The notes: a model not told the origin generated them from the letters alone. A stretch of 64,000 bases of DNA from Leptospira chreensis (GCF_016919165.1 NZ_JAFFPS010000063.1:1-64000), one strand, 5' to 3'; counted from the stretch's first letter, positions 1-10,522 are shown. A program made the numbers and translations.

Positions 1-366
1 CCTTTTACCAAAAAAGTAAGTTTGGTCATCCACCAAATAGGAGGAAGAAACAACAGAGATGGATTTGGATTTAAAAGGAAGGCCGGTCTCTGTGGTTTGT
101 GGTTCTGCCACCTCTCCTTCAAAGTCGAAGAAGAGTTCCCCTTGTTTCGGGATGTTTTCTTTGGGCTTTAGAAAGTTCTTTTTACCGGGTTCTGAATTTT
201 GAACCACACCGGTTTTTTTCCAAAGGTTTAGGTTTAGAATTTCTTTTTTGGGGACTTCCCACCCAAGTATGGGTAGACCCCAAACGAGTAATAGGATTAC
301 GACTGTTCTTCGATCAGTCCCAATCGTTTTTGGTGCCGTCCACCTTCGAATTCTGTTTCTATCCAT
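1..366 (-). CDS. Membrane-anchored hypothetical protein, C-terminus cut by the window edge
   Basis: An open frame of 122 codons runs from an ATG at 366 off the left edge, so the C-terminus is missing. The start lies inside the end of rpiB, giving a 70-base overlap in another frame. No ribosome-binding site is obvious there, but no other ATG, GTG or TTG precedes the hydrophobic segment. The N-terminus is Arg/Lys-rich, followed by one hydrophobic helix (about residues 21-36, VVILLLVWGLPILGW) and then a polar Lys/Pro/Glu-rich region. This fits a signal anchor with an exported domain. I do not recognise a family. It would be last in the serC operon. The open frame and helix are seen; the start is inferred. 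Confidence 0.55.
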   Translation of the reverse strand, partial: MDRNRIRRWTAPKTIGTDRRTVVILLLVWGLPILGWEVPKKEILNLNLWKKTGVVQNSEPGKKNFLKPKENIPKQGELFFDFEGEVAEPQTTETGLPFKSKSISVVSSSYLVDDQTYFFGKR

Positions 367-734
367 TTTTTTACGATTCTCTGTGCTAAATCCGTTCCGA
401 GAACCCTTCCCCCTAAAACCAGTACATTGGCATTGTTATGGCGTTTGGACATTTCCGCCGTAAATTCATCATGGCAAAGGGCCGCTCGAATGCCTTTGAA
501 GCGGTTAGCAGCAATGGAGGCTCCAATGCCTGTTCCGCATAGGGCGATGAGTCTCGGAACTTCACCGGAAAGAACCTTTCGGCAGGCATCTCCAATGATG
601 GTGGGGTAGTCGACGGACTCTTCGCTCTTAGTACCGTAATCGACAATTTCGTAAGTTTCCTCGAGACTTTTCCTGAGGATTTCTTTCAGAGCAAATCCAC
701 CATGGTCAGACGCAATTCCAATTTTTTCTTTCAT
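297..734 (-). CDS. rpiB: Ribose-5-phosphate isomerase B
   Basis: Interconverts ribose 5-phosphate and ribulose 5-phosphate in the non-oxidative pentose phosphate pathway, in the cytoplasm. The 145 residues match the usual RpiB length. Family motifs are visible: IASDHGGF near the N-terminus (the Asp-His pair), ALCGTGIG with the active-site Cys at about residue 66, and HNNANVLVLGGR around residue 100. The start codon overlaps the stop of the upstream exported-protein gene as ATGA, suggesting translational coupling within the serC operon. Some RpiB-like enzymes also act on allose or galactose phosphates; the lone gene with the Cys and DHGG motifs favours the ribose enzyme. Confidence 0.93.
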   Translation of the reverse strand: MKEKIGIASDHGGFALKEILRKSLEETYEIVDYGTKSEESVDYPTIIGDACRKVLSGEVPRLIALCGTGIGASIAANRFKGIRAALCHDEFTAEMSKRHNNANVLVLGGRVLGTDLAQRIVKKWIETEFEGGRHQKRLGLIEEQS

Positions 735-1393
735 TCAGACTTTTCCTTTCTATGTTTTAGGGCATCGGTGTAGGACTTATAGGATTCTACCGAGATCGAG
801 AGTAAAAATTTGTCTCTTTCGCGAAGTAGACTTCCATAGTAACCAGTAAATAAATCTAAATACCTATCGTGTTTTTCTTTCGGTTTTTTTTCAGAAAGGT
901 ATTCGGTGGTGAGGAGGGAGATTTCTCTTTTGATTTCTTTATAAGACTCAAACCATTGTTTGGCGATGTTCACTTCGCCGGGTGTGAGAGGATAAGGGCG
1001 ATTGTCCGAAAGTAGAATCCGCCATTCATAGGAAAAATAAACCTCTTCTTTTTCATTTTCGGCAACAAGGGAGGCTTTGAAATATTCCCCTAAATCTTCC
1101 GTGAGTGGGTCCTCATTGGAGAGGTTTTCGGATACTTTCTCTCGAAAACAAACGAGCGAGGCGAGGCGTAGCTCCGCCGACTCCTTTGCAAATTCTTCCA
1201 TCCGTGCTCGGTCCAAATTGAGAATGTTCGGACTCAAAGCACCTGGTGGGACTTCTTTTTTTAGGGGCAGATAACAGACCTTAGATTCTTCCCATCCCTG
1301 ATTCCCTTCGGGAATCCAAAGGGAATGGGCAGAAAGCGATCCTTGCAGGAGTAAAAAGAAAACTAAGAAGGTGTCGGGCTTGAATTTACCCAT
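731..1393 (-). CDS. Exported hypothetical protein between serC and rpiB
   Basis: Encodes 220 residues from the ATG at 1393, which overlaps the end of serC by 8 bases; the frame is open further upstream but that part lies inside serC. The N-terminus (MGKFKPDTFLVFFLLLQG, then a SLSAHS cleavage-like site) looks like a type I signal peptide. The mature part is charged and mostly helical by composition, with two Cys residues and no motif I recognise. Translational coupling to serC and rpiB implies co-expression, but nothing in the sequence ties its function to serine or pentose metabolism. Confidence 0.7.
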   Translation of the reverse strand: MGKFKPDTFLVFFLLLQGSLSAHSLWIPEGNQGWEESKVCYLPLKKEVPPGALSPNILNLDRARMEEFAKESAELRLASLVCFREKVSENLSNEDPLTEDLGEYFKASLVAENEKEEVYFSYEWRILLSDNRPYPLTPGEVNIAKQWFESYKEIKREISLLTTEYLSEKKPKEKHDRYLDLFTGYYGSLLRERDKFLLSISVESYKSYTDALKHRKEKSE

Positions 1394-2483
1394 GGGTCCT
1401 TTCAAATTCTTTGATAAAAGAAATGAGGGAATCGATACCTTCTTCAGGCATTGCATTGTAAATGCTGGCTCGAAAACCGCCTGCTTCCCGGTATCCTTTG
1501 AGACCAGCAAACCCTTGTTCTTCGGCAAGTGTTAGAAATTTAGAATCCACATTTTCGTTATGGCTTCTAAATGTGACATTCATCGCCGAACGGAAGGCCT
1601 CAGGCACAGGAGCATAGAATAAAGAGGAAGCATCCAAAGCATCATAGAGTTTTTTTGCTTTTCTTTCATTGATGGCTTCCATAGTAGCAAGCCCACCTTT
1701 TCGTTTCAGGTATTTAAAAACGAGACCAGCAATATAGATGGAGTAAGTGGGTGGAGTGTTGTAAAGGGACCCATTTTTTTCCATGAGAGCATAGTTCATT
1801 AGGTTCGGGATGGGGTGTGATTGTGTAGGCAATTTTTCTTTGTCGTAGATCACAAGAGTGAGTCCAGATGGCCCAATGTTTTTTTGGGCTCCCGCAAAGA
1901 TTACAGAAAAATCTTCAATCGGAAGTTTACGACTTAAGAGTTCGCTTGTCATATCAGCAAAAAGGGGAGCTTTTTTTAGTTTAGGAAAGGTTTTGTAACG
2001 AGTTCCAAAAATAGTATTGTTGGAAGTGATGTAAACATACTTGGCCCCGTCATTGATACTACCATCGGTGATGGTTGGTAACTCCATATACAGGGAGTCC
2101 GCCCCATTAAAAATGGATTTTACTTGGGGATAGAATTTTTTGGCTTCTTCATGGGCTTTTCTTGCCCAAACACCCGTCACTGCAAAATCGGCAGATTCCC
2201 CGGTAGCCAAATAATTGAAAGGAATGGCGGAAAATTGTAAGGTGGCTCCACCAGGAAAGTAAACGACCGCATAACGGGGTGGCAGATCCAAAAGTTCTCG
2301 TAGGTCAGCGAGTGATTCGTCCAGAATATTTTGGAAATGATTCCCTCTATGGCTCATTTCCATCACGGACATTCCGGTTCCTTTGTAATTTAGGAACTCA
2401 GACTTTGCTTCTTCCATGACCTCTGTAGGCAACATGGCAGGACCGGCATTAAAATTGAAGATTCTGTGTGTAAACGTAGGCAT
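1386..2483 (-). CDS. serC: Phosphoserine aminotransferase
   Basis: PLP enzyme that transaminates 3-phosphohydroxypyruvate to phosphoserine in serine synthesis; it can also act in pyridoxal phosphate synthesis. At 365 residues it is the usual SerC length. Visible motifs are FNFNAGPAMLP at the N-terminus, GTGMSVMEMSHRG (residues about 36-48), and FAGAQKNIGPSG, whose Lys is the Schiff-base residue. It starts with ATG at 2483 just before the FNFNAGP motif. It is first in a four-gene minus-strand operon with overlapping ends and is divergent from the P83/100-type gene across about 120 bases. Confidence 0.95.
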   Translation of the reverse strand: MPTFTHRIFNFNAGPAMLPTEVMEEAKSEFLNYKGTGMSVMEMSHRGNHFQNILDESLADLRELLDLPPRYAVVYFPGGATLQFSAIPFNYLATGESADFAVTGVWARKAHEEAKKFYPQVKSIFNGADSLYMELPTITDGSINDGAKYVYITSNNTIFGTRYKTFPKLKKAPLFADMTSELLSRKLPIEDFSVIFAGAQKNIGPSGLTLVIYDKEKLPTQSHPIPNLMNYALMEKNGSLYNTPPTYSIYIAGLVFKYLKRKGGLATMEAINERKAKKLYDALDASSLFYAPVPEAFRSAMNVTFRSHNENVDSKFLTLAEEQGFAGLKGYREAGGFRASIYNAMPEEGIDSLISFIKEFERTHG

Positions 2484-2607
2484 CCTCCCACAGAATTTTG
2501 AATATCCACCCGCCGGTAAATAGATTTTTATTCTAAAACTTGCTTTGCAGAATCGGAAAGGTTGTTAATCTTGTGGGCATCTTTACCCCAATTTTCGTGA
2601 GGAAACA

Positions 2608-4275
2608 ATGAGAATTTCTCGTTCCATCATCATTTGCCTATTTGTAGTCGGTCTTTCTTTGACCGCACAGTCCAAAGCCCCTCTCGGTGAGTCCGAAATC
2701 AAGGGTTCCAAAAAAATCGAATTCATCAACCGTTCCTTACGTAAGGCATCTGATGACATTATTCAAGAAAATACCGAAATTGGTCGTAAACTTGCGGAAA
2801 CCTTGGCCAAAGAAAATACGGCCACTGTGGATGGAGTCAAAATCCAAAGAGTGCTTCCGGGAGCTGACGGAAAACTCGGAGCAGATATCCTTTATCTTTC
2901 GGAGACTCAAAGTTTTGACCATGTCAATTCCATTGCACGGATCATTGCTTCCTATGTGGAAAAATCTTTCCAATACAAAGTAGGGAATGCAGAGACACTC
3001 GCTCAGTACATCCTTTACTACAATGCAACCCATAGAAAAGACTCTAAGTTTTTTACTAAAAAGTATACAGAGGGAGTCATTGCAGCTACCTCCGCTGATA
3101 AATTAGGAATTGATACAGTTTATAAAAATTGGCCCGGTAAAACACAAATCATCATTCCGATTGAAGGGAATATCTTAAAAGATAATGGAAAAGATATCAC
3201 AACGGATGAGTTAGAAAAAGACGTCAACAAAGTAGTAAAGGATAAAGAAAAAGATCCTGCCACTAAACAGAAGATGGAAGACGAAGCCAAAAAAATGGAC
3301 AAGTTGCAAACCGATAAATTGAAAGATGAAAAAAAGGTTTTGCAAGATAAAAAGCAAGAAGTGGCTGACGAACAAAAACAAATCCAAGACAAAAAAGACG
3401 CTCTGAAAAAACAAGAAGCGGAAACTGTCGCAAGCCTCAATGAGTTAAAAAAAGATCCTGTAAAAAACAAAGCAGAGATCGAAAAGAAAACTGAAGACAT
3501 TAAAAAAATCGAACAAGAGAAAAAAGACACAGATAAAAAATCCGAAGCTGTAGAAGCCAAAAAAGAAGAACTCAGTAAAAAAGAAGAACAAATCGCTAAA
3601 AAAGAAGAAGCTCGTACTGGCGGCGACACTACTAAAAAAGAAGACACGGTCCAAAAAGTCGAAGCTAAGGTCGAAGAATTAAAAACAGAACTGGCGCAAA
3701 CTAAAGAAGAACTGAAGAAAAAAGAAGAACAAAGCGATAATGTTGTGAACAACAAAATTCTTTTTATGAAGTTCATTAAATACGATACAGATGGTCATTA
3801 TTCGAACGAACTTTGGGCCATTGACCCTGCCAAAGACGATGCTCTTTTCAAAAGCCCTTACAATAATATCTGTTCTAAGGAATTTAAAGAAATCGCAAAC
3901 CAAGGAGTTCTTGTTCTTGGTTATGACGGGGAAAAAATAGAAACCCGTAAACACAAACTTGTGTTACTTGACGCAGACAAATTGGGTGTTAAAAAAACAA
4001 GTGAATCTGCAGATATTTTCTGGAGAACTCCTATGATCAATCGGGAAGATAAAATCTACGTGATTGAAAAGGTAAAAGACAAATACCATGTAGCTAGATT
4101 TAAGTCGGACTTAACCTTTGAAAAAAGGACAGAAGAGCCTGTAGAAGAAAACTCGGAGCTCACATTTTTTGGAGATAAGGTCTATGTGACCGGCAAACCA
4201 AAAGAAGGTGACAAAACTACGATTAAAGTCTTTAAAAAGGAAGATTTGAGCCTACTCAAAACCATCGCTCCGTAA
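2608..4275 (+). CDS. P83/100-family coiled-coil exported protein
   Basis: Encodes 555 residues. A signal peptide (MRISRSIIICLFVVGLSLTAQ) is followed by a globular N-terminal domain to about residue 190. A very long Lys/Glu/Asp/Gln-rich coiled coil fills about residues 195-380, and a C-terminal region with beta-propeller-like composition ends the protein. This order matches the spirochaete P83/100 antigen family known from Borrelia, so a periplasmic or envelope structural role is inferred. The ATG at 2608 follows GAGGAAAC and starts the signal peptide directly. A terminator follows the stop. The molecular function of the family is not established. Confidence 0.8.
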   Translation: MRISRSIIICLFVVGLSLTAQSKAPLGESEIKGSKKIEFINRSLRKASDDIIQENTEIGRKLAETLAKENTATVDGVKIQRVLPGADGKLGADILYLSETQSFDHVNSIARIIASYVEKSFQYKVGNAETLAQYILYYNATHRKDSKFFTKKYTEGVIAATSADKLGIDTVYKNWPGKTQIIIPIEGNILKDNGKDITTDELEKDVNKVVKDKEKDPATKQKMEDEAKKMDKLQTDKLKDEKKVLQDKKQEVADEQKQIQDKKDALKKQEAETVASLNELKKDPVKNKAEIEKKTEDIKKIEQEKKDTDKKSEAVEAKKEELSKKEEQIAKKEEARTGGDTTKKEDTVQKVEAKVEELKTELAQTKEELKKKEEQSDNVVNNKILFMKFIKYDTDGHYSNELWAIDPAKDDALFKSPYNNICSKEFKEIANQGVLVLGYDGEKIETRKHKLVLLDADKLGVKKTSESADIFWRTPMINREDKIYVIEKVKDKYHVARFKSDLTFEKRTEEPVEENSELTFFGDKVYVTGKPKEGDKTTIKVFKKEDLSLLKTIAP

Positions 4276-4314
4276 GGAGGATGGATTTTTAAGACATTCT
4301 ATCGAGGAACCAAG

Positions 4315-4359
4315 ATTCCAACCTTTGCACTACTTGGTGCTTCGGTTGGAATTTTTTTT
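4315..4359 (+). terminator. Rho-independent terminator after the P83/100-type gene
   Basis: The 9-bp inverted repeat ATTCCAACC (4315-4323) and GGTTGGAAT (4344-4352) has an inner GCAC/GTGC pairing and is followed by eight T residues (4352-4359). It lies just past the P83/100-type gene, and its T-run overlaps the stop codon of the convergent TPR gene at 4358. Confidence 0.75.
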
Positions 4360-5476
4360 AGTCTTTTAAGTATTCAATCCTTTCTCGAATGGATTCATTG
4401 GAAGGATTTTTCTTAGCCAAATCTTCTAGAAGTTTGATGGCTTGGATTTTTTTTCCCATAATGTCCCAAAGATCAGAAAGTTCGAGGGCAGGTCTCGGAT
4501 CACTCGGAGATTTGGAAAGAAGTCCCAAATAAATTTCTTCTGCTTTTTCTAAGTCACCAATGAGTCGTAAGGCGGCCGCCTTCCCGAGTAAGGCAAAATA
4601 GTCGTCGCCACTGGCAAGAATTTTATTAAAACATTCAAGAGCTTTGTCATAGTTGCCAAGACCGCGGAGAGAATCGGCGTACCTGTTGATGATGAGTTTG
4701 TTGTCAGGATCGGATTCGAGAATTTTTTCCCAATAGGTGATGGCAGTTTTAAAATCTTTTTTACCGCGATAGGATTCAGCAAGGCCGTAGAGGGCAAAAA
4801 AGTTTTTGGGATCAAGTTCCTTGGCACGTTCATAGTAAAGAACGGCTTTATCGAAGTCTTTGATTTTTCGGTAACTGTTTCCAATCTCTGTTAAGATTTT
4901 GATATTGTTTGGTTGGCTTGAAAGTAATTTTTCCCACCACTGGATGGCATCCACATACCTTTGGCAGGCAAAGTATAAATGCCCAAGCCCAACAATCACA
5001 TACTGGTCGTGAGGATTGATTTGGAGTGCTTCCATATAATAAACTTCTGATTCTTTGAAGTTCTTTAATTTTCTATGGGCATCTGCCACTCGAGAAAGAA
5101 TACTTGCGTCTGTGATGGTTATGTGATGGAATTCTTCTGCAACTTCGATAATTCTTTTGAGACTGTTTAAGTCTCTGTAAGCATTCATCAGGCCCATAAG
5201 GGAAAATTTATTGGTTGTATCACCGGCCAAACATTTTCGGTAGTATTGGATGGCTTGTTCTGGTTGTTTTGTTTTGGCATAATAATCGCCAAGGCCTACA
5301 AGCCCGTATGTATTGGATGGATCTTCATCAAGTAATATGTCTAATCGCTCTTTGGCTTCTTTGAAGCGGCCCTGATCAAGAAAACGATACGCCTCTTTTG
5401 CAAGGGCTTTTATTTTTGTGAACTTTTCATCTTCTTGTGGCTTTTCAGTATCTGTATTTTCCATATTCTCGTCCAA
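4358..5476 (-). CDS. Tetratricopeptide repeat protein
   Basis: Encodes 372 residues with about nine tandem TPR units from residue 25 to the end. The repeats carry the usual small/aromatic pattern, for example [52 protein letters not shown] and [19 protein letters not shown]. There is no signal peptide, and the N-terminus is acidic ([18 protein letters not shown]), so a cytoplasmic scaffold is likely. TPRs mediate protein-protein contacts; no catalytic domain or partner can be read from the sequence. It is divergent from ilvB across about 100 bases and convergent with the P83/100-type gene. Confidence 0.85.
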   Translation of the reverse strand: MDENMENTDTEKPQEDEKFTKIKALAKEAYRFLDQGRFKEAKERLDILLDEDPSNTYGLVGLGDYYAKTKQPEQAIQYYRKCLAGDTTNKFSLMGLMNAYRDLNSLKRIIEVAEEFHHITITDASILSRVADAHRKLKNFKESEVYYMEALQINPHDQYVIVGLGHLYFACQRYVDAIQWWEKLLSSQPNNIKILTEIGNSYRKIKDFDKAVLYYERAKELDPKNFFALYGLAESYRGKKDFKTAITYWEKILESDPDNKLIINRYADSLRGLGNYDKALECFNKILASGDDYFALLGKAAALRLIGDLEKAEEIYLGLLSKSPSDPRPALELSDLWDIMGKKIQAIKLLEDLAKKNPSNESIRERIEYLKD

Positions 5477-5575
5477 TTTTCAGCATTCCTTTTTAGACAG
5501 TAAAAATCGACTCAAAAACGTGAGAACATTGACAACAGGCTCTTTTTTGCAGAAATGACAATAGGGGGGAAACGT

Positions 5576-7282
5576 ATGTCATCTACAACTGAAGCAATTA
5601 CTGGCGGTCGGCTTATGGTCGAACTATTGGAAGAAGCGGGTGTGGAAATCGTCTTTGGATACCCTGGCGGTGCCATCCTCCCATTCTACGACGAACTCTA
5701 TCATAGTAAAAAAATTAAACATATCCTCGTTCGCCACGAACAAGGTGCCGTCCATATGGCTGAAGGATATGCTCGTTCTACAGGCAAGTTAGGTGTTTGT
5801 ATCGCCACTTCCGGGCCAGGTGCTACTAATTTAATCACAGGGCTTACAGATGCCAAATTGGATTCCATTCCCATCCTTGCCATCACAGGACAAGTTTCCA
5901 CAGATGCCATCGGAACTGATGCTTTCCAAGAAGCCGATATCTTTGGAATTACCATTCCCATTACTAAATACAATGCTCTCATCAAAAAGGCAGATGACCT
6001 GGCTCGTCATTTCGAAGAAGCCATAAAAATTGCTATGGGCGGAAGACCTGGTCCCGTCCTTCTCGATTTTCCAAAAGATGTACAAACCCAAAAAACAACG
6101 GTAAGAAAGGCGACCTCTTTAAAAATTGCTCCTCATCATTATGAAAGACCAAAGGTTAAAGGGGACCCGCAAGAATTTGCGGAAGTTCTAAACCAAGCCA
6201 AACGCCCGTTACTTTATGTAGGTGGTGGTGCGATTAATTCTTTTGCTTCTGCAGAAATCAAAGCTTTGGCAGAAAAAGCAAATGCGCCGGTGACCACAAC
6301 GCTTATGGGTCTTGGTGCCTTTCCTGGAACCCATCCACTATCGGTGGGAATGCTTGGAATGCATGGAACTGCCTACGCCAACAAAGCAGTATTAGAATGT
6401 GATTATATTTTAAATTTAGGTGCAAGGTTTGATGACCGTGTTGCCAAATACCAAGACTTCGCACCGAACGCAATTCGCGCCCATGTGGACATTGATGCGG
6501 CAGAGTTTAACAAACGAATTAATGTGGATCATATCCTTCACGGAGATCTAAAAGATGCCATCCGTGAAATCCTTCCTTTTGTGAAAGGGGGAGATCGGAC
6601 TTCTTGGATTGAAAATATCCAAACTTTGAAGAAAAACCATCCACTTGATTTTGATAACAGTGGGGACAGTATCAAACCCCAAGACTTCTTACAACGAGTG
6701 TATGCCAAAACCAAAGGCGAAGCCATTGTTTCTACTGACGTAGGCCAACACCAAATGTGGGCGGCACAGTATTATCTTTTTGATAGGCCGAATACTTGGT
6801 TAACTTCCGGGGGCCTCGGAACTATGGGGTATGGACTTCCTGCCGCCATTGGTGCGAAATTTGGAAATCCAGACAAAACGGTCATATGCGTGACGGGAGA
6901 CGGATCTTTCCAGATGTGTATTCAGGAACTCGCTACCATCGCGCAATCTAAGTTAGGTGTTAAGATTCTATTATTCAATAATAATTTTCTCGGAATGGTG
7001 CGTCAGTGGCAGGAACTATTCTATGAAGAACGTTTCAGTGAGTCGCAATGGACTTACAATCCTAACTTTGTCAAACTCGCTGAAGCTTACGGCATTCCTG
7101 CCATGAAGATTGAACACAAATCGGAAATTGAAAAGGGTGTGGATTTTTTCCTAAAAGATAGTGGGTCGGCTCTCATTGAAGTCATGATCCCTGCGGAAGA
7201 AAAAGTATTCCCTATGATCCCGGCAGGAAAATCACAACAAGATCTAATCGAATTCAAAGACTTCGGGAAATTGAAAAAATGA
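5576..7282 (+). CDS. ilvB: Acetolactate synthase, large (catalytic) subunit
   Basis: TPP- and FAD-dependent condensation of pyruvate with pyruvate or 2-oxobutyrate, the first common step of valine, leucine and isoleucine synthesis. The protein is 568 residues, the normal length. Seen motifs are [30 protein letters not shown] with the catalytic Glu, and the TPP/Mg motif [16 protein letters not shown] ending in LLFNNN. The ATG at 5576 is preferred over an upstream in-frame ATG at 5555, because AGGGGGA (5563-5569) sits at proper spacing before it. A TTGACA element at 5529 may be its -35. It overlaps ilvN by 4 bases (ATGA), so the two subunits are coupled. Confidence 0.96.
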   Translation: MSSTTEAITGGRLMVELLEEAGVEIVFGYPGGAILPFYDELYHSKKIKHILVRHEQGAVHMAEGYARSTGKLGVCIATSGPGATNLITGLTDAKLDSIPILAITGQVSTDAIGTDAFQEADIFGITIPITKYNALIKKADDLARHFEEAIKIAMGGRPGPVLLDFPKDVQTQKTTVRKATSLKIAPHHYERPKVKGDPQEFAEVLNQAKRPLLYVGGGAINSFASAEIKALAEKANAPVTTTLMGLGAFPGTHPLSVGMLGMHGTAYANKAVLECDYILNLGARFDDRVAKYQDFAPNAIRAHVDIDAAEFNKRINVDHILHGDLKDAIREILPFVKGGDRTSWIENIQTLKKNHPLDFDNSGDSIKPQDFLQRVYAKTKGEAIVSTDVGQHQMWAAQYYLFDRPNTWLTSGGLGTMGYGLPAAIGAKFGNPDKTVICVTGDGSFQMCIQELATIAQSKLGVKILLFNNNFLGMVRQWQELFYEERFSESQWTYNPNFVKLAEAYGIPAMKIEHKSEIEKGVDFFLKDSGSALIEVMIPAEEKVFPMIPAGKSQQDLIEFKDFGKLKK

Positions 7283-7767
7283 AACACACTCTAAGCATTT
7301 TAGTCAATAACCATCCTGGGGTAATGAGCCATGTTTCCGGCCTTTTCACTCGTCGTGGATACAATATCGATTCCATTGCTGTGGGTGTGACAGACAATGC
7401 GGATGTTTCTTCCATGACGATTGTTTTGAATGGGGATGATTTTCTAGTTGGCCAAGTTAAAAACCAACTCCTGAAACTTCCCGATGTTTTAAAAGTCCAA
7501 GACATGACCTATGCTGGTTCTGTCCAGAGGGAACTGGTTCTCATTTCATTTACCATTACAGAAAACAATAGGAGTGAAGCCCTCACCATTTGTAATGGAT
7601 TCGATGTAAAAATACTAGAGATGACGGAAGATTCTCTTCTCATTGAGTTCTCTGGAAATTCGAGACAAGTCACCAATGTGATTTCAGTTCTTAAACCTTT
7701 TGGAATTCGTGAGATCTCTCGCACGGGCCAAATTGCCATTGCTTATCGGAACCAAAACTCCGTTTAA
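7279..7767 (+). CDS. ilvN: Acetolactate synthase, small (regulatory) subunit
   Basis: Regulatory partner of IlvB that confers valine feedback control. The 162 residues have an N-terminal ACT domain ([20 protein letters not shown], then [12 protein letters not shown], residues 3-40) followed by the C-terminal ALS_ss domain, which ends in [15 protein letters not shown]. The start overlaps the ilvB stop as ATGA. The length matches IlvH/IlvN proteins of bacteria with a single ALS pair. The name ilvH would be equally defensible. Confidence 0.95.
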   Translation: MKHTLSILVNNHPGVMSHVSGLFTRRGYNIDSIAVGVTDNADVSSMTIVLNGDDFLVGQVKNQLLKLPDVLKVQDMTYAGSVQRELVLISFTITENNRSEALTICNGFDVKILEMTEDSLLIEFSGNSRQVTNVISVLKPFGIREISRTGQIAIAYRNQNSV

Positions 7768-7832
7768 TCCACTTGACAGGGTCTAAATTTTAGGAGACCA
7801 TAGGTGCGTTTGAGTAAGAGACATCCACACCA

Positions 7833-9584
7833 ATGGTTCGAAAATTTCTACCTATCACAATATTCCTCCTAACAACTGTTATTTATTCTGATGCGGAACG
7901 TGCTTCGGTTCCTTTAAAACGAGGCCCGAGTTCCGATGTATTGTATTTTGATTTTGGGGAAACTGCACCCACTTCCTTTCTCTCTGTAGAAAGACTCCAA
8001 GAACCCAAATTAGAAGATTTAAAATTAGGATTTTTAGAACCAAGTCCCGGATACTACAATGGGCCTGATGGTGGTGAGGTTTATCAATGGGCCAAAAACC
8101 ATTACCAATGGAAACGAGCCGATGGCAGTGTGTATACCGAATGGGTGAATGGAACTTTTAAATTAGACTTTCCTTCGGGAATTAATTTTGTCTCTTCACC
8201 AGCGTCCTGTAATGGCTGTTCACCAACCAATATTTGGAATTATCCTGATTTAACTAAAATCACAAAGTATTGGGTAAACCACAGAAAAGAATACGATTAC
8301 ACTTACCAAAAACCACTCAATTTTGAGAACTACCTTCTTGTCAGAGAAACCCAGTTTGGAAAACCAAAGTTAGAACTGGGAAACTATGTATTGTATGGAT
8401 CCGAAAAATGGTCAGAGTATATACGCGCGTTTGGTGGGAATTTTAAAATCAAAGCTTTCCTAAACTATGTGAAATCGGAATTTCAATTAGAGAACCGAGG
8501 AAAAATTCCCGTATTGTTATTTGATCAGTATGAGGATATCAAAGAATACATTGGCGCGGACATCCCCGGTGGTAGCGAAGAGGGTGGATTTGGGGGCCGG
8601 GATTCCATAAGCCTCTGTTGTGGGGAAAAAATGCCACAGGCCACTGGAAATCCTGAATTTGATGCAGATGCCCTCCGGCGTTTTCACTTCGGAGTATTTT
8701 ACCATGAAGCCGTTCATAATTTAGAACAAATTTCATGTTTGAAGATTCAATCGGAAACGGGAAAATTCCCACAAACAGATATTTTAGATCCTTGGTTTGA
8801 AGAGGGTCTTGCCAACTACTTAGAAGCAAAGTTCTACGAACGCAGACAATTCCATATTTACAATGATGCAGAAAAGTTAATCCGAGAAAACAAAGTTCCA
8901 AAAACCTTCAAATCCTTGTTAGATGCCAAGTATAGAGATTTAATTCCTTATTCCATCGGACCCCTTCTTATCAAACATATCCATGAAACTTACGGAAAAG
9001 AGGCCATTGTTTCTTACCAAAGGGAGACTTGTGTGGGGACAGCACCGGCTCTCGCTTTGCAGAATGCTACTGGTGTTTCTCCCGACCAAATTCTAAAGGA
9101 TAGTTTACAAAGGTTTGAAAAAGAGAAGGACTCGATTCTTAGAGATGGCAAAAAAATCCAGTTAGCTGGTTATACAGTGATGAATGCAAAATCTCCCGCT
9201 GAGTACCAATCCTATTTAGAAAAAGGATTTTCACTTCCCGAATCGGCTTTGGAAATCAAGTCCTATACGCAGTTGCCTAGTTTACAAAAAATCTTTCTTG
9301 CCTCAGTGGATTCTTTTTCTGGAAAAATGGAAGGGGAATTTCTGGGACTGGGTTCTAGTTATTTTTATCTTTGGAAAAAAGGAAACTACCGTTGGGCCGG
9401 AGATTCCTGGGAAGCTAATGTATTTCCTGGAAACCAAATTTTGTTCCGAGGATCTAACTTCACTCTCATTGAATGGGAAGATGGAAAAAAACAATATATA
9501 TCACCGAAGGGAGATTCGGTGATGTTTTTTAGTTTGGAATCAAAATCCTATAAGGATGCGGATGGAAAACCGGTCACTCCTTAG
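7833..9584 (+). CDS. Exported gluzincin-like metallopeptidase of unknown substrate
   Basis: Encodes 583 residues with a signal peptide ([21 protein letters not shown]). The central part carries [11 protein letters not shown], an HExxH zinc motif at about residues 291-295. It is followed 29 residues later by [13 protein letters not shown], in which Glu324 fits the third zinc ligand of gluzincins (peptidase MA/M1-like). The N-terminal region has [18 protein letters not shown] repeats. A CNGCSP motif and a C-terminal beta-rich region, where [18 protein letters not shown] resembles an MORN-like turn, are also present. All catalytic residues are intact, so an active periplasmic or surface protease is plausible. 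Substrate and family membership are inferred. Its stop overlaps the trxB stop. Confidence 0.75.
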   Translation: MVRKFLPITIFLLTTVIYSDAERASVPLKRGPSSDVLYFDFGETAPTSFLSVERLQEPKLEDLKLGFLEPSPGYYNGPDGGEVYQWAKNHYQWKRADGSVYTEWVNGTFKLDFPSGINFVSSPASCNGCSPTNIWNYPDLTKITKYWVNHRKEYDYTYQKPLNFENYLLVRETQFGKPKLELGNYVLYGSEKWSEYIRAFGGNFKIKAFLNYVKSEFQLENRGKIPVLLFDQYEDIKEYIGADIPGGSEEGGFGGRDSISLCCGEKMPQATGNPEFDADALRRFHFGVFYHEAVHNLEQISCLKIQSETGKFPQTDILDPWFEEGLANYLEAKFYERRQFHIYNDAEKLIRENKVPKTFKSLLDAKYRDLIPYSIGPLLIKHIHETYGKEAIVSYQRETCVGTAPALALQNATGVSPDQILKDSLQRFEKEKDSILRDGKKIQLAGYTVMNAKSPAEYQSYLEKGFSLPESALEIKSYTQLPSLQKIFLASVDSFSGKMEGEFLGLGSSYFYLWKKGNYRWAGDSWEANVFPGNQILFRGSNFTLIEWEDGKKQYISPKGDSVMFFSLESKSYKDADGKPVTP

Positions 9585-9589
9585 TGACC
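9572..9589. terminator. Perfect hairpin spanning the shared stop codons of two convergent genes
   Basis: GGTCACT (9572-9578), a four-base CCTT loop, and AGTGACC (9583-9589) form a 7-bp perfect stem across the overlapping stops of the metallopeptidase and trxB genes. No strong T-run follows on either strand, so termination efficiency is uncertain. Confidence 0.4.
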
Positions 9590-10522
9590 TTCTAACCAAC
9601 GTTCTGCTTCGAGTGCCGCCATACAACCACTACCAGCAGCAGTGATGGCTTGGCGGTACACTTTGTCCTGTACATCTCCCGCCGCAAAAACCCCTTCCAC
9701 ATTGGTTTGAGTGGTTCCGGGTTTCGTGATGATATAACCTGTTTCATCAAAATCCAATTGGCCTTGGAAAACTTGTGTGTTCGGAACATGCCCAATCGCA
9801 TAAAAGAGTCCACCCACTTCCAAATCCTTTTTGGCTTTGTCAATTGTGCTTTCGAGAACAATCGAACTGAGTCCTGTGGCACCACCTTTGGCTTCCACAA
9901 CAGTTTGGTTCCAAAGGATTTCAATTTTTGGATGTTCCAAGGCTCGTTTTTGCATGATTTGGGATGCACGGAGTTGGTCACGACGCACTACCAAGTACAC
10001 TTTGGACGCAAACTTCGTGAGGTGGTTTGCTTCTTCCACTGCGGAGTCCCCACCCCCCACAACGGCGAGGGCCTTGTTTCGGTAGATAGGAAGGGCACCG
10101 TCACAAACGGCACAGGCGGAGATCCCGCGTTGCCAGTAGGTTTCTTCGCCTGGGACATGCATCCGTTTGGCTGTGGCTCCTGTGGCAATGATGATGGAAT
10201 CGGCTTTGATTTCTTCGTCGTCAGACCAGATGGTAAAAGGGCGTTTGGAAAAATCCACTTTGGTGATGGTTTGGGTGTGGATGGTGGTTCCGTATTTTAC
10301 GGATTGTTCCCGGAAAAGTTGGGTGAGTTTGGTTCCATCGATTCCTTCTGGGAATCCAGGGAAGTTTTCCACTTCGGTTGTGGTGGTGAGTTGTCCGCCG
10401 GCAGCGACTCCCCCTGCCATAAATCCTTCATACATCACCGGGTTTAAATTGGCTCTGGCTGCGTAAATGGCTGCTGTATGTCCTGCGGGACCCGATCCGA
10501 TGATGACAACTTTATGGTTCAT
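9581..10522 (-). CDS. trxB: Thioredoxin reductase
   Basis: NADPH-dependent FAD enzyme that reduces thioredoxin in the cytoplasm. The 313 residues include the FAD-binding [16 protein letters not shown] (residues 9-24), the redox-active [10 protein letters not shown] (CxxC), the NADPH-binding [13 protein letters not shown], and the C-terminal [16 protein letters not shown]. It starts with ATG at 10522, directly before the beta strand of the FAD domain, with GGAGAAATT as ribosome-binding site. The last four bases overlap the convergent metallopeptidase gene. Confidence 0.95.
   Translation of the reverse strand: MNHKVVIIGSGPAGHTAAIYAARANLNPVMYEGFMAGGVAAGGQLTTTTEVENFPGFPEGIDGTKLTQLFREQSVKYGTTIHTQTITKVDFSKRPFTIWSDDEEIKADSIIIATGATAKRMHVPGEETYWQRGISACAVCDGALPIYRNKALAVVGGGDSAVEEANHLTKFASKVYLVVRRDQLRASQIMQKRALEHPKIEILWNQTVVEAKGGATGLSSIVLESTIDKAKKDLEVGGLFYAIGHVPNTQVFQGQLDFDETGYIITKPGTTQTNVEGVFAAGDVQDKVYRQAITAAGSGCMAALEAERWLEGH

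Noticed and set aside
3120..3776. A 218-codon minus-strand frame rich in Ser and Phe
   Set aside because: It is the antisense of the Lys/Glu-rich coiled coil of the P83/100-type protein; low-complexity coding creates such frames.
5477..5575. Attenuator or leader peptide before ilvB
   Set aside because: The gap is only about 100 bases and shows no Ile/Leu/Val-rich short frame or terminator/antiterminator hairpins.
7770..7832. TTGACA element as promoter for the metallopeptidase gene
   Set aside because: No convincing -10 lies at 16-18 bases; only a short GGTCT/AGACC inverted repeat is seen.
9650..10447. A 265-codon plus-strand frame opposite trxB
   Set aside because: It lies wholly within the strongly conserved trxB coding region in an antisense frame, and its residues (Cys, Phe, Gly-rich) look like a mirror of the reductase codons.
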